The notes beneath the pieces were generated by a model. That model saw nothing but the letters and a program-made list of their open reading frames with translations, was not told the DNA's origin and did not search any database. From positions 80,662 to 144,661 of the forward strand of contig JAFKMU010000045.1 of assembly GCA_017305195.1 (NCBI GenBank): 64,000 bases of DNA, given 5' to 3'. The position numbers and the translations under genes were made by a program. Each line of letters opens with the position of its first letter. Positions within the stretch are counted from its first letter, which is position 1. The DNA is from Verrucomicrobiota bacterium. GTDB taxonomy: Bacteria > Verrucomicrobiota > Verrucomicrobiia > Chthoniobacterales > Terrimicrobiaceae. Shown piece after piece: positions 1 through 8,336 of this stretch.

Positions 1-863
1 GGCGCATTCCATTCCTCAATGGACTTCACGCGACTGCTCTTGCCGTCCGGCCAGAAAACGATCTCCTGCCCGACCTGGAGCGACCCGGTTTCGATGCGAC
101 CCGCCAGGATGCGGCGCTCGTCGAAGCGATAGATATCCTGAAGCACGAAACGCAGCGGAAGGTCATCCGGCGGAGCGGAAATCTGGAACTGCTCCAAAGC
201 CTCGAGAATCGCAGGCCCCTTGTGCCATTCCAACTCCGGGCTGGCCTTCGTAATGTTAAGGCCGAGCTTGGCGGAAATCGGCACGAAATGCTGCGGCACG
301 ATGCCGAGCTTGCCCAGGAACTCCGTGTAATCGGAACGCACCTTTTCAAAACGCTCCTGCCGATAGCCGACGAGGTCCATCTTGTTCACCGCCACGACGA
401 TCTGGCGGATGCCGAGAAGCGAAAGCAGGTAGGCGTGGCGCTTCGACTGTTCCTGGATGCCCTCATTGGCATCGATCAGGAGGATCGCCGCGTCGGCGCT
501 GGCTGCGCCGGTGACCATGTTTTTCAGGAATTCCTTGTGGCCCGGGGCGTCGATGATGACGTACTCGCGCTTTTCCGTGCGGAACGGCAGCTGCGTCGTA
601 TCGATCGTGATGTTCTGCGCCTGCTCCTCGAGAAGAGCGTCGAGCAGGAAGGCGAACTCAAATTCCATGCCTTCGAGTTCGCTGGCCTTGCGGATTTGCT
701 CGACCTTGCCCTCGGGCAGGGAGTTGGTGTCGTGAAAAAGACGTCCGATAAGCGTGGATTTGCCATGGTCGACATGGCCCACGATCACGATGCGCAGCTT
801 TTGCGAAGTCGGAACTGAGATGTCGGAAGTCGGAACTTTTGTGGGTTCGAGAGTCGTTTGCAC
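1..863 (-). CDS. cysN: sulfate adenylyltransferase subunit 1 (CysN), N-terminal part, cut by window edge
   Basis: GTPase subunit of ATP sulfurylase, which with CysD makes adenosine 5'-phosphosulfate from sulfate and ATP. About 287 codons are visible and the frame is still open at base 1. The G1 motif GHVDHGKS is at residues 29-36, followed by the DAPGH and NKMD motifs of an EF-Tu-like GTPase; the later beta-barrel domains lie outside the window. An in-frame TAG stands three codons upstream, so the start is probably GTG at 863. The first 20 or so residues are repeat-derived (see the inverted repeat) and are not part of the conserved fold. A four-helix-bundle gene separates it from cysD. A CysC kinase fusion cannot be excluded because the C-terminus is missing. 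Confidence 0.93.
   Translation of the reverse strand, partial: MQTTLEPTKVPTSDISVPTSQKLRIVIVGHVDHGKSTLIGRLFHDTNSLPEGKVEQIRKASELEGMEFEFAFLLDALLEEQAQNITIDTTQLPFRTEKREYVIIDAPGHKEFLKNMVTGAASADAAILLIDANEGIQEQSKRHAYLLSLLGIRQIVVAVNKMDLVGYRQERFEKVRSDYTEFLGKLGIVPQHFVPISAKLGLNITKASPELEWHKGPAILEALEQFQISAPPDDLPLRFVLQDIYRFDERRILAGRIETGSLQVGQEIVFWPDGKSSRVKSIEEWNA
824..839 (+). repeat. left inverted repeat flanking the four-helix-bundle gene
   Basis: CGGAAGTCGGAACTTT. Its reverse complement matches bases 1265-1280 at 15 of 16 positions. Further copies of the GGAAGTCGGAA unit occur next to it (from about 804). The repeat lies inside the first codons of cysN. Confidence 0.7.
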
Positions 864-869
864 TGGAGA

Positions 870-1298
870 CTATTTCTTTTTGCTGCGGCTGCTTTTGATG
901 GAGGCCACAATGATGGAGAGGATTTCGTCGGCTTCCTTTTCCAGGGCCGAAAGTTTGGCGGGCTTGATGAGGCCGAGTGCTTTGGAAAGTTGCAGCCAGT
1001 AGATCACTTCATCGCACTCTTCTTCACAGATCCCCAGCTTCGCAACAAACTCCGCAGAGGAACGCGCCCGGCGCGCCGCACGGTAGTTTGCCCCGACCGA
1101 GGCGGAACACCGGATCAACTGGGAAGAGACAACGGAGCCCGAACGCGAAACCGGAAGAGCTTCCGCCGCGCGAATGCACCGCACCGCAAACTCAAACGTC
1201 CGATCTCGCAAATCTGCCACGCGTTTGAGCCCGCCCGATTTACCGGGAGACTCACTGCCTGGCGAAACTTCCGACTTCCGCCTTCCCACTTCCGACAT
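870..1298 (-). CDS. four helix bundle protein (23S rRNA IVS / TIGR02436 family)
   Basis: About 142 aa. The conserved core begins near residue 26 with a DLR-(x)n-FAV segment, then SSQLIRCSASVGANYRAA and a later EEECDEVIYWLQL segment, which is the usual signature of the small four-helix bundle proteins first found in 23S rRNA intervening sequences. Their function is unknown; members pentamerise and may bind nucleic acid or partner proteins. The first residues (SEV-GRRKSEV) are encoded by the GGAAGTCGGAAG-type repeat and are probably not functional. The ATG overlaps the cysD stop (TGATG), with a GTG one codon upstream as alternative. The C-terminus is a lysine-rich tail. Its position inside cysDN and the flanking inverted repeats suggest it arrived as a cassette. 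Confidence 0.85.
   Translation of the reverse strand: MSEVGRRKSEVSPGSESPGKSGGLKRVADLRDRTFEFAVRCIRAAEALPVSRSGSVVSSQLIRCSASVGANYRAARRARSSAEFVAKLGICEEECDEVIYWLQLSKALGLIKPAKLSALEKEADEILSIIVASIKSSRSKKK
1265..1280 (-). repeat. right inverted repeat flanking the four-helix-bundle gene
   Basis: AAACTTCCGACTTCCG on the plus strand, the inverted partner of 824-839 (15/16). A further TTCCGACAT copy follows at 1291-1298, just before the cysD stop codon. Confidence 0.7.
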
Positions 1299-2134
1299 CA
1301 CATGAATCCTTTTGCGCGCAGTTTCTGCATCGCATTCCGCTCGTGGTGGTCCTGGGCGCGACCGGCGCGCTCGCTCGTCTTGGTGACGAGGAGTTCCGCG
1401 ATGATCTCGCTGATGTTGGAGGCCGTGCTTTCCACGGGCTTCGTGATCGGCCAGCAGCCGAGGGAACGGAAGCGGTACTTCTTTCCGTCGTCACCCGGGC
1501 GGGCGAAGTACATGGTCGGAATCGGGATCTTCTCGCGCTCGATGTAGCGCCAGATGTCGACCTCGGCCCAATCGAGCAGCGGCTGCACACGGATGTGCTC
1601 GCCCGGCTCGATGGCGGTGGTGAACTGGTTCCAGAACTCCGGCGGCTGATCCTTGTAGTCCCACTCAAACTCCGCATTGCGGGGCGAAAAGTAGCGCTCC
1701 TTCGCACGGGTCGGGTCCTCGTCGCGGCGGATGCCGGTGATGAGCGCATCAAATTTCCGCTCCGCCATCACCTGCTGCAGGGCCACGGTCTTGAGTTCGT
1801 GCGTCACCGTCACCGGGTCATGAGTCTCATAACCAACTGATTGCGTGTACGTTCCACGTCCAGCGCGAGCGTCCTCATTGATCTTTACGATCAAGTCGAG
1901 GTCATACTCCTTGCGCGCCCACTCACGAAACTCCAGCATCTCGGGAAATTCGTAAGTCGTATCGATGTGCAGCACCGGGTACGGAATCTTTCCGCAAAAG
2001 GCCTTCTTCGAGAGCCAGATCAGGACGTTGGAATCCTTGCCCATGCTCCACGGCATACACAGGTTCGAGAAGCTGTGATAGGCTTCACGAAGAATGTACA
2101 CGCTTTGCGCTTCGAGTTGGTCCAGATGATCCAT
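1298..2134 (-). CDS. cysD: sulfate adenylyltransferase subunit 2 (CysD)
   Basis: Adenylyltransferase subunit of ATP sulfurylase; makes APS with the CysN GTPase for sulfate assimilation. 278 aa. The reading frame extends upstream, but the family start is MDHLDQLEAQSV, giving ATG at 2134. The PAPS-reductase-fold (PP-loop) pieces are visible: PWSMGKDSNVLIWL near residue 29, then LHIDTTYEFPEM, TGIRRDEDPTRA, and a C-terminal RSLGCWPITKPVES segment. The stop codon overlaps the start of the four-helix-bundle gene, so the original cysD-cysN pair is interrupted. It is divergent from the DUF971 gene with 52 bp between starts. Confidence 0.96.
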   Translation of the reverse strand: MDHLDQLEAQSVYILREAYHSFSNLCMPWSMGKDSNVLIWLSKKAFCGKIPYPVLHIDTTYEFPEMLEFREWARKEYDLDLIVKINEDARAGRGTYTQSVGYETHDPVTVTHELKTVALQQVMAERKFDALITGIRRDEDPTRAKERYFSPRNAEFEWDYKDQPPEFWNQFTTAIEPGEHIRVQPLLDWAEVDIWRYIEREKIPIPTMYFARPGDDGKKYRFRSLGCWPITKPVESTASNISEIIAELLVTKTSERAGRAQDHHERNAMQKLRAKGFM

Positions 2135-2186
2135 TGGAAAATAACCACTAAAGCGGTAGTTGTTACCTCCCGCCACTAAAAAATTC

Positions 2187-2504
2187 ATGTCCCAGCCCCT
2201 GATCCCGACAATTATCAACAAAGTTGGTCGTGAAATCGCTTTCGCCTGGAGCGACGGCACCGAGACCTACATCCCGGCCGAGGTCCTGCGCCGGGCCTGT
2301 CCCTGCGCAGCCTGCGGAGGCGAACCGGATGTCACCGGCAAGGTGATCCGCCCCAGCGTCCAATACCAGCCCTCCAGCTTCGATCTCCAAAGCTGGGAAG
2401 TCATTGGCGGATATGGATTTCAGCCGACGTGGGCCGACGGCCATCGGACAGGTATCTACACCTTTCCGTACATCCGCAAACTCGGCGACACGATCCCGGG
2501 CTAG
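2187..2504 (+). CDS. DUF971 domain-containing protein
   Basis: 105 aa. Matches the DUF971 / gamma-butyrobetaine-hydroxylase N-terminal-like family: a short basic start, FAWSDGTETYIPAEVLRRACPCAACGGE and a C-terminal GYGFQPTWADGHRTGIYTF segment. Family members often sit near Fe-S cluster or ParA/Mrp genes and may bind metal; the CPCAAC cysteines here could do so. The start was set at ATG 2187 because upstream codons look non-conserved. It converges on the efflux adaptor gene with only 3 bp between the stops. Biochemical role unknown. Confidence 0.85.
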   Translation: MSQPLIPTIINKVGREIAFAWSDGTETYIPAEVLRRACPCAACGGEPDVTGKVIRPSVQYQPSSFDLQSWEVIGGYGFQPTWADGHRTGIYTFPYIRKLGDTIPG

Positions 2505-2507
2505 GCG

Positions 2508-3719
2508 TTATTTGGCAGCAACCCTGGCTGGCTCGACCTCCACGGTCGCGCCGTCCTTGAGCCGGTCGGTGGGATTCGCCACGAAGCGATCTCCCGCCGC
2601 CAGGCCTGAAACGATTTCCACCTGATCGCCGAGATCGCGATCTATGGTCACCTTGCGCAGGGCCACACGATTGCCCTCGCCCAGCACCGCGACCTGAACA
2701 CCCGCAGCCCCGAGGATGAGCGACTTTGACGCGATGCGAATCGGCGGATGAGCCCGCTCCACATGCAGCGTCACCTCGGTGTACAAGCCGGGAACCAGCT
2801 TGCCGTCCGGATTGGGAACGAGCACCTCGGTACGGAGCGTGCGGCTGTTATCATCAAGTGCGCCCGCCGTGCGAACGACGCGAGCGGGGAAGGTTTCCCC
2901 CGGCAGCTCGTGGAATCGCAAATCCGCCCCCTGCCCGGTCGCGACCAGGCGATAGTAACTCTGCGGCACGTCGATGAAGGCGCGGAGCGTGGCCGTGTGG
3001 GCGAGTTCAAAAAGTTGGCGGCTCGTATCGTTCACGTCGGCGGTCACCAACTGGCCGACCTCGATCAAGCGCTTGGTCACCGTGCCGTCGAAGGGCGCGA
3101 CGATCTTCTGAAACTCCTGCTGCTTCTCCAGGCGGTCGAGATTCGCCTGCGCCGCCTGATAGTCCGCATCGCGGGCGTCCAGCGTCGCGCGGCGCTCATC
3201 CAGCTCCTGGGCGGCGACGACATTTTCCTTCGAGAGCTTCGTCCAGCGGTCAAAGCTGGTCCGGGCGAGTTTCAGATTCGCCGCAGCCTGCGCAAGCGCG
3301 GCCCGGCCCTGGTTAACCTGCTCGTCGAGCTCCGGCGTTTCGATGACGGCCAGCACATCGCCAGCCTTTACGTGGCTGCCGATGTCGGTGTGCAATTCCT
3401 TCACGTACCCGCTCACCCGCGAGTAAAGCGGCGCACGCTGCGCGGCCTCGACCCGGCTCGGCAAGGTGATGTCGAGCGCAGCCTCGGCGGGCTTCGCCTC
3501 CTGCACAGTCGCATGGAACGCCGTGGACGGCGCCTCCGCGGCAAGGGCATGGACATTGTCGAGCCGGGGTTTGATTCCCAGCACGAGCAACAGGCCAAGT
3601 ACGGTCGCAAATCCCCCGGCCAGCAACAGGGTCGGCACACGGGATTTGCCGGGAGGAGCGGGATGCGGAGTGTTGGGGTATCCGAGCTCGGGCAAAGGAC
3701 GATCGATGGGTGTATTCAT
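2508..3719 (-). CDS. efflux RND transporter periplasmic adaptor subunit (HlyD/AcrA type)
   Basis: 403 aa membrane-fusion protein that would link the inner-membrane RND pump to an outer-membrane channel. A short Pro-rich cytoplasmic N-terminus is followed by one membrane anchor (about residues 28-49). Next come a biotinyl/lipoyl-like half (SRVSGYVKELHTDIGSHVKAG), a coiled-coil hairpin (about 130-190), the second lipoyl half (IVAPFDGTVTKRLIEVGQLV), a beta-barrel and a membrane-proximal domain. It lies 4 bp downstream of the pump gene in the same operon. No TolC-like gene is adjacent. Substrate cannot be predicted. Confidence 0.94.
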   Translation of the reverse strand: MNTPIDRPLPELGYPNTPHPAPPGKSRVPTLLLAGGFATVLGLLLVLGIKPRLDNVHALAAEAPSTAFHATVQEAKPAEAALDITLPSRVEAAQRAPLYSRVSGYVKELHTDIGSHVKAGDVLAVIETPELDEQVNQGRAALAQAAANLKLARTSFDRWTKLSKENVVAAQELDERRATLDARDADYQAAQANLDRLEKQQEFQKIVAPFDGTVTKRLIEVGQLVTADVNDTSRQLFELAHTATLRAFIDVPQSYYRLVATGQGADLRFHELPGETFPARVVRTAGALDDNSRTLRTEVLVPNPDGKLVPGLYTEVTLHVERAHPPIRIASKSLILGAAGVQVAVLGEGNRVALRKVTIDRDLGDQVEIVSGLAAGDRFVANPTDRLKDGATVEVEPARVAAK

Positions 3720-3723
3720 GGCA

Positions 3724-6700
3724 TTAGTGGGCAGGCGCGAGCGATCCGGCGACCGGAGGCTCAGCGGTTTGTGTCTGGAGGAAGGGATTGGGTTTGCGCC
3801 GCAGCAGGCTGAAGACCACGGGCACGAAAAGCAGGGTCGTGAATGTCGCCACGATGAGGCCGCCGATTACGGCGCGGCCGAGAGGGGCGTTTTGCTCGCC
3901 GCCCTCGCCGAGGCCGAGCGCCATCGGGAACATGCCGATGATCATCGCTCCCGCCGTCATCAGTACGGGCCGCAGGCGGGTGGCTCCGGCCTCCATCGCC
4001 GCGGCGATCGGGCTCAACCCCGCCGCCAGCCGCTCATTGGCAAAGGTAACCATGAGGATGCTGTTCGCGGTCGCCACGCCGATGGTCATGATCGCGCCCA
4101 TCAGGCTCGGCACGCTGAAGGTCGTTCCGGTGAGAAACAGCCCCCACACGATGCCCGCAAAGGCTCCCGGCAGCGCCATCGTGATGATGAAGGGATCGCT
4201 CCAGCTCTGGAAATTCACCACCAGCAGGAAATAGACGAGCAGGGCGCTGACGACGACACCCAGCCCCATGCGGAGAAAGGTCGTGTTCATGCTGTCGACC
4301 TGCCCGCGCACGGAGATGGTGTTGCCGGGCGCGAGCTTTTGCCGGGCCTCCGCCACGATCTTGTCGACCTCCTCGGAAACACCGCCGAGATCGCGATGGG
4401 AGACATTGGCGAAGACGTCGAAAACCGGCTGGATGTTGTAGTGATTCACCACGCTCTGGGTGCGAGCGCGAGAGATGCGCGCAAGGTTCGCCAGCAGTTG
4501 GCTTCCCGCTCCGCTTTCCTCCGCGACACGTCCTGACACAGGAGTATTCAGGAGCTCATTGACCGAGGAGATGAGGCGAGGCGGAGTCTGCACCGCGACC
4601 AGGAACGGGATGCCGTACACGGGATCGACCCAGTAGTTGGGCGTCACCTGTGTGCTGCTGCTCAGGCTCACGAGCACGTCCTGCGCGATGTCCCGCTGGT
4701 CCAGTCCCTCGGAGGCGAGCAGGGTGCGGTCGATGTTCAGGAACAGCGCGGGCGCGTCGAAGGACTGGTGGACATACACGTCCTTCGCCCCCGGTATGGC
4801 GGCGATGCGGTCGCGTATTTCCTGCGCCGCGGCGTAGTTGTTGGCCTTGTCATAACCAGACACCTTCACGTCGATCGGGGCAGGCAGGCCGAAGTTCAGG
4901 ATCTGTGAAACGATGTCCGCCGGCTGGAAGAAGAAGGTCAGGTCGGGAAACTTCTCCCGCAGCCCCCGGCGCACCTCTTCCATGTACTCCGGCGTGGTTT
5001 TTGTGCGCTCGTGGTTGAGCTGCACGATGATCTCGCCGTCATGCGAGCCGATGGTCGAGTTGTCGCCAAAGGCCAGGCTGTATTTCTCCGAGACGACGCC
5101 GAAGTTATCGAGGATCAGCTTGATCTCCTGCGCCGGAATGATGCGCCGGATCTCATCCTCGACGTCGCTGAAAATGGTCTCGGTCTTCTCGATGCGCGTG
5201 CCGGTGGCTGCCCGCACGTGCAGGCGGAACTGTCCCGCATCCACGGTGGGGAAGAAATCCCGTCCCACCCAAGGGAATGCCAGGAACGCGCTGCCGATGA
5301 GAATGCCAAAGAGCAGGAACACCGACGCTCGATGCGCCAGCGCCCACCCGAGCGCACCGAGATAGCGAGCGTGGAGTTTCTCAAATCCGCCGATAAACCC
5401 CGCTTGGAACCGCTGGAAGAGATTCGGCCTCGCCGGAGCGCCGTGCGGCTCGAAACGCAGAATGTAGTCCGCCAGCACCGGCACCAGCGTGCGGCTCAGC
5501 ACATAGCTGGAGAGGATGGAAAAGACGACCGCCAGCGCCATGGGAGTGAAGAGGTACTTCGCCGGGCCAACGAGAAACATCACCGGCACAAAGACAATGC
5601 TGATGGCGAGCGCCGAGACGAGCGCCGGGAGCGCGATTTCCCGCGAACCTTCCAGCACCGCCTCCCGCAAGGGACGGCCCAGCTCGATATGGCGATGAAT
5701 GTTCTCGATCGTGATCGTCGCCTCATCGACCAGGATGCCGATGGCGAGAGCCAGTCCACCGAGCGTCATGACGTTCAGCGAGTACCCCATCAAACTCAGC
5801 AGAGTGAGGGACGACAGAATGCTCAGCGGGATCGATAGAGCAACAATGAGCGTGCTCCGCCAGCTCCCGAGAAAGAGCAGGATAAAGGTCGCCGTGAGCG
5901 CTGCCGCGATGAGCCCCTCATGCACCACGCCATCGAGCGCGGCCTCGACAAAAATCGATTGGTCGGCCAGCAACTCGATCTTCATGCCGGGAGGCGCCGC
6001 CGCCTGGATTTGCGGCAGCTTTTCCTTCACGCCCTTGATGATGTCGAGGGTGGAGCTTGAGCCGTTCTTGAGGATTTGCAAAAGCACGGCCCGCTTGCCA
6101 TCGGCGCGCACGATGTTCTGCTGCACCTCAAAGCCGTCATGCACGTGCGCCACGTCGCGCACATAGGTCACCACGCCGTTTTCCCTTTTGATCGGCAGGT
6201 TGTTCAGCATCTCCAGCGTGTCGGGAGAGTTGTTCATCTTCACCCGGTACTCCGTGTCGCCGAGACGGGCCGCGCCGCTGGGCAGGGTGAGATTCTGAAC
6301 GTTGAGGGCGTCGTTCACATCGCGGGCGGAAAGGCCCCGGGCCTGGAGCTTCGCAGGATCGAGATCGACCATGACCTGCCGTACCTTGCCGCCAAACGGC
6401 GCGGGCAGAGTAAGCCCGTTGATCGTCGCCAGCTGCTGGCGAATGCGAAAGATGCCGTAGGTGTACAACTCCGCCTCGCTCAGCGTGTCGCTGCTGAGGC
6501 TCATCTGGATGATCGGCACGGAATCCGCCGCGTAACGCAGAATGATCGGCGGCTGCACGCCCGGAGGCATGCGGCGGAGGATGGCCTGACTCACCGCCGT
6601 GGCCTGCGCGAGGCCCCGCTCCACCTTCGCCCCGGGATGGAAGTACAGCTTGATGATGCCCACGCCATCGAGCGTTTGCGACTCGATGCGCTCGAGATCG

Positions 6701-6927
6701 TTCACGTTGGCCGAGAGTGAATATTCGGAGTACACCGTGATCTGCTTTTCAAACTCCTCCGCGCTCAGCCCGTTGTAGGTCCAGATCACGCTGATCACCG
6801 GGATGTCGATCTGCGGAAAAATATCCTTCGGCGTGCGCACAAAAGACGCCACCCCCGCGAGGAGAATCAGGACGGCCATCACCACAAAGGTGTAGGGCCG
6901 GTTCAATGCCAGTCGGACGATCCACAT
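3724..6927 (-). CDS. efflux RND transporter permease subunit (AcrB/HAE family)
   Basis: 1067 aa inner-membrane proton-driven exporter, full length for the family. The N-terminal helix (about 13-31) is followed by the first large periplasmic loop, a helix cluster containing GILVDEATITIENIHRH (TM4, with the proton-relay acidic residue position), a second loop and a second helix cluster ending at FVPVVFSLLRRKPNPF. The sequence looks like a multidrug/solvent (HAE) rather than CusA heavy-metal type because no Met-rich relay is apparent, but substrate is unknown. First gene of a two-gene operon with the adaptor. It is divergent from the ArsR-like regulator across a palindromic operator. Confidence 0.95.
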   Translation of the reverse strand: MWIVRLALNRPYTFVVMAVLILLAGVASFVRTPKDIFPQIDIPVISVIWTYNGLSAEEFEKQITVYSEYSLSANVNDLERIESQTLDGVGIIKLYFHPGAKVERGLAQATAVSQAILRRMPPGVQPPIILRYAADSVPIIQMSLSSDTLSEAELYTYGIFRIRQQLATINGLTLPAPFGGKVRQVMVDLDPAKLQARGLSARDVNDALNVQNLTLPSGAARLGDTEYRVKMNNSPDTLEMLNNLPIKRENGVVTYVRDVAHVHDGFEVQQNIVRADGKRAVLLQILKNGSSSTLDIIKGVKEKLPQIQAAAPPGMKIELLADQSIFVEAALDGVVHEGLIAAALTATFILLFLGSWRSTLIVALSIPLSILSSLTLLSLMGYSLNVMTLGGLALAIGILVDEATITIENIHRHIELGRPLREAVLEGSREIALPALVSALAISIVFVPVMFLVGPAKYLFTPMALAVVFSILSSYVLSRTLVPVLADYILRFEPHGAPARPNLFQRFQAGFIGGFEKLHARYLGALGWALAHRASVFLLFGILIGSAFLAFPWVGRDFFPTVDAGQFRLHVRAATGTRIEKTETIFSDVEDEIRRIIPAQEIKLILDNFGVVSEKYSLAFGDNSTIGSHDGEIIVQLNHERTKTTPEYMEEVRRGLREKFPDLTFFFQPADIVSQILNFGLPAPIDVKVSGYDKANNYAAAQEIRDRIAAIPGAKDVYVHQSFDAPALFLNIDRTLLASEGLDQRDIAQDVLVSLSSSTQVTPNYWVDPVYGIPFLVAVQTPPRLISSVNELLNTPVSGRVAEESGAGSQLLANLARISRARTQSVVNHYNIQPVFDVFANVSHRDLGGVSEEVDKIVAEARQKLAPGNTISVRGQVDSMNTTFLRMGLGVVVSALLVYFLLVVNFQSWSDPFIITMALPGAFAGIVWGLFLTGTTFSVPSLMGAIMTIGVATANSILMVTFANERLAAGLSPIAAAMEAGATRLRPVLMTAGAMIIGMFPMALGLGEGGEQNAPLGRAVIGGLIVATFTTLLFVPVVFSLLRRKPNPFLQTQTAEPPVAGSLAPAH

Positions 6928-6959
6928 AATCAGTTTTGCCTGGAATCAGGCGATAAGTT

Positions 6960-6986
6960 CAATAGTTCAATATTTATAAACTATTG
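6960..6986. promoter_or_regulatory. candidate operator palindrome between RND operon and ArsR-like regulator
   Basis: Perfect 8-bp arms CAATAGTT and AACTATTG separated by 11 AT-rich bases. It lies 33 bp upstream of the pump start and its right arm overlaps the likely -35 of the regulator gene, the normal position for an autoregulated winged-helix repressor site. Confidence 0.6.
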
Positions 6987-7013
6987 GACGCTTTGTCAAA
7001 TTCGGCGTATCCT
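6984..7013 (+). promoter_or_regulatory. candidate sigma70 promoter of the ArsR-like gene
   Basis: TTGGAC, 18-bp spacer, TATCCT. The predicted transcript would start about 10 bases before the chosen ATG at 7029. The -35 is inside the palindrome arm. Confidence 0.4.
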
Positions 7014-7028
7014 AAAAATCAGTTACCC

Positions 7029-7424
7029 ATGAGACCGCTGTACCATCCCTCGAAGGAGGACATCTCGACGGAGGGTATTCTCTACGCTCTGTCGGACCCG
7101 ATCCGGGCCCAGATTTACTCGGAGATTTCGTGCTCCGAGGAGGCTCCCACCTGCTCGAATTTCCTCACCCTCAAAAACCACAAACTTCCCAAGTCCACCC
7201 TCTGCCAGCATTTCAAGATCCTGCGTGAGGCGGGCCTCATCCGCAGCGAACGCAAGGGTGTCGAACTGCGCAACTTCAGCCGCTGCGGCGACCTGAAGGA
7301 ACGGTTTGGCGACTTGATTCGCGCCGTCCTCGCCGCCTACGGCCTCAAGGTGGGCGAGTCGGTCCAAAACGTCCCGTCCGAACCCAAAAAGAAGGCCGTT
7401 GCGGAAAAGAGCCGCCCGCGTTGA
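7029..7424 (+). CDS. ArsR/winged-helix transcriptional regulator
   Basis: 131 aa. Begins with a short acidic stretch, then a winged helix-turn-helix: ALSDPIRAQIYSEIS, the recognition part KSTLCQHFKILREAGLI, and the wing RSERKGVELRNF. The C-terminus is a Lys/Pro-rich tail. No Cys-Cys metal pair like that of classical ArsR is present, though CSEEAPTC carries two cysteines. The frame is open upstream to a TTG at 6984, but that lies in the operator; ATG 7029 is preferred. Divergent from the RND pump, so probably its repressor. Ligand unknown. Confidence 0.85.
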   Translation: MRPLYHPSKEDISTEGILYALSDPIRAQIYSEISCSEEAPTCSNFLTLKNHKLPKSTLCQHFKILREAGLIRSERKGVELRNFSRCGDLKERFGDLIRAVLAAYGLKVGESVQNVPSEPKKKAVAEKSRPR

Positions 7425-7436
7425 CGGACGGCTCTT
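7407..7436 (+). terminator. terminator between ArsR-like gene and SDR gene
   Basis: Stem AAGAGCCG/CGGCTCTT, extended inside by CCG/CGG, then CCCCTTTT. The regulator stop codon lies in the loop. It may act for both convergent genes. Confidence 0.6.
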
Positions 7437-7452
7437 CCCCTTTTGGGTTTGA

Positions 7453-8202
7453 TCAAATATCGGCCATGCCGCCGTCGGAGAGCAGATCGATGCCGGTGGA
7501 ATAGCTGCTGTCGCTCGACGCGAGAAACAGCGCCGCGGCGGCAATCTCCTCCGATCGGCCAAGTCGGCCGAGGGGCACCATCTGAGTAAGGCCGGCCTTC
7601 ATGGCGTCTGCCTCCTCCTTGCTCTTGTATTGACCATCGAGGATCGGCGTGTCGATCGGGCCCGGGCTGAGGCTGTTGACGCGGATGCCGCGCCCCTTCA
7701 ACTCCGCCGCCCAGGTACGGACAAATGAACGCACCGCCGCCTTGGTCGCGGAATACACCGAAGCCCCCGGGAAACCGAGATACTGCACGACGGAAGCCAC
7801 CACCACGATCGATCCGCCATCCCGGAGGAGGGGCAACGCTTTTTGCGTGGTGAAGAGAACACCCCGGACGTTGATGTCGAAAATCTTGTTATAGTGCTCA
7901 ACCGTCACCTCGCCCAAGGGGGCAAACTCGGCGATGCCCGCATTGGCGACAATGATGTCCAGTGCGCCTTTCTCGGCTTTCACCTGCTCATAGAGGCGGT
8001 CGAGATCTTCCAGCTTTGCGACATCGCTCTGCACAGCAGTGACGTTTTTCCCGATGGCCGCCACGGCCTTGTCGAGTTCCGCCTGCCTGCGTCCGGTGAT
8101 GAAGACATACGCGCCCTCTTCCACAAACTTCTGCGCGATGGCGAGGCCAATGCCGCTGCTGCCGCCCGTTACCACTGCGATTTTTCCGTCGAGTTTTGAC
8201 AT
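7453..8202 (-). CDS. SDR family oxidoreductase
   Basis: 249 aa classical short-chain dehydrogenase/reductase. NAD(P)-binding TGGSSGIG at residues 12-19, NAG at 87-89, catalytic Ser137, Tyr150 and Lys154 (YSATK), and a C-terminal LASSDSSYSTGIDLLSDGG segment. TGRR after beta-2 favours NADPH. Substrate unknown; related genes are often annotated as glucose 1-dehydrogenase or 3-oxoacyl reductase without proof. It is a single-gene unit with a palindrome upstream (8226-8242). Confidence 0.93.
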   Translation of the reverse strand: MSKLDGKIAVVTGGSSGIGLAIAQKFVEEGAYVFITGRRQAELDKAVAAIGKNVTAVQSDVAKLEDLDRLYEQVKAEKGALDIIVANAGIAEFAPLGEVTVEHYNKIFDINVRGVLFTTQKALPLLRDGGSIVVVASVVQYLGFPGASVYSATKAAVRSFVRTWAAELKGRGIRVNSLSPGPIDTPILDGQYKSKEEADAMKAGLTQMVPLGRLGRSEEIAAAALFLASSDSSYSTGIDLLSDGGMADI

Positions 8203-8225
8203 GGTCTTTATGGGTTATTCCTGTT

Positions 8226-8242
8226 GTTCAGAATTTCTGAAC
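8226..8242. promoter_or_regulatory. 17-bp palindrome upstream of the SDR gene
   Basis: GTTCAGAA-T-TTCTGAAC, perfect arms about one central base, 24 bp upstream of the SDR start. It looks like an operator for a TetR/HxlR/MarR-class repressor; no such gene is adjacent. Confidence 0.55.
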
Positions 8243-8280
8243 TAATAGACCAAAAACCGCCCCGGTCAACGGCTATTTGC

Positions 8281-8315
8281 AGAAAACAAAACGGGCAGGC
8301 GCGAGGCCTGCCCGT
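8281..8315 (-). terminator. intrinsic terminator of the mre-PBP2-RNase operon
   Basis: Ten-bp stem ACGGGCAGGC/GCCTGCCCGT with 5-base loop at 8291-8315, followed on the minus strand by a T-rich tract (TTTGTTTTCT). It lies 22 bp after the RNase E/G stop. Confidence 0.85.
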
Positions 8316-8336
8316 TCGGAAAAATCGACTTGCGTC

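Noticed and set aside
870..1301. Whether the four-helix-bundle region is an rRNA intervening sequence remnant
   Set aside because: No 23S rRNA sequence flanks it; it lies in cysDN.
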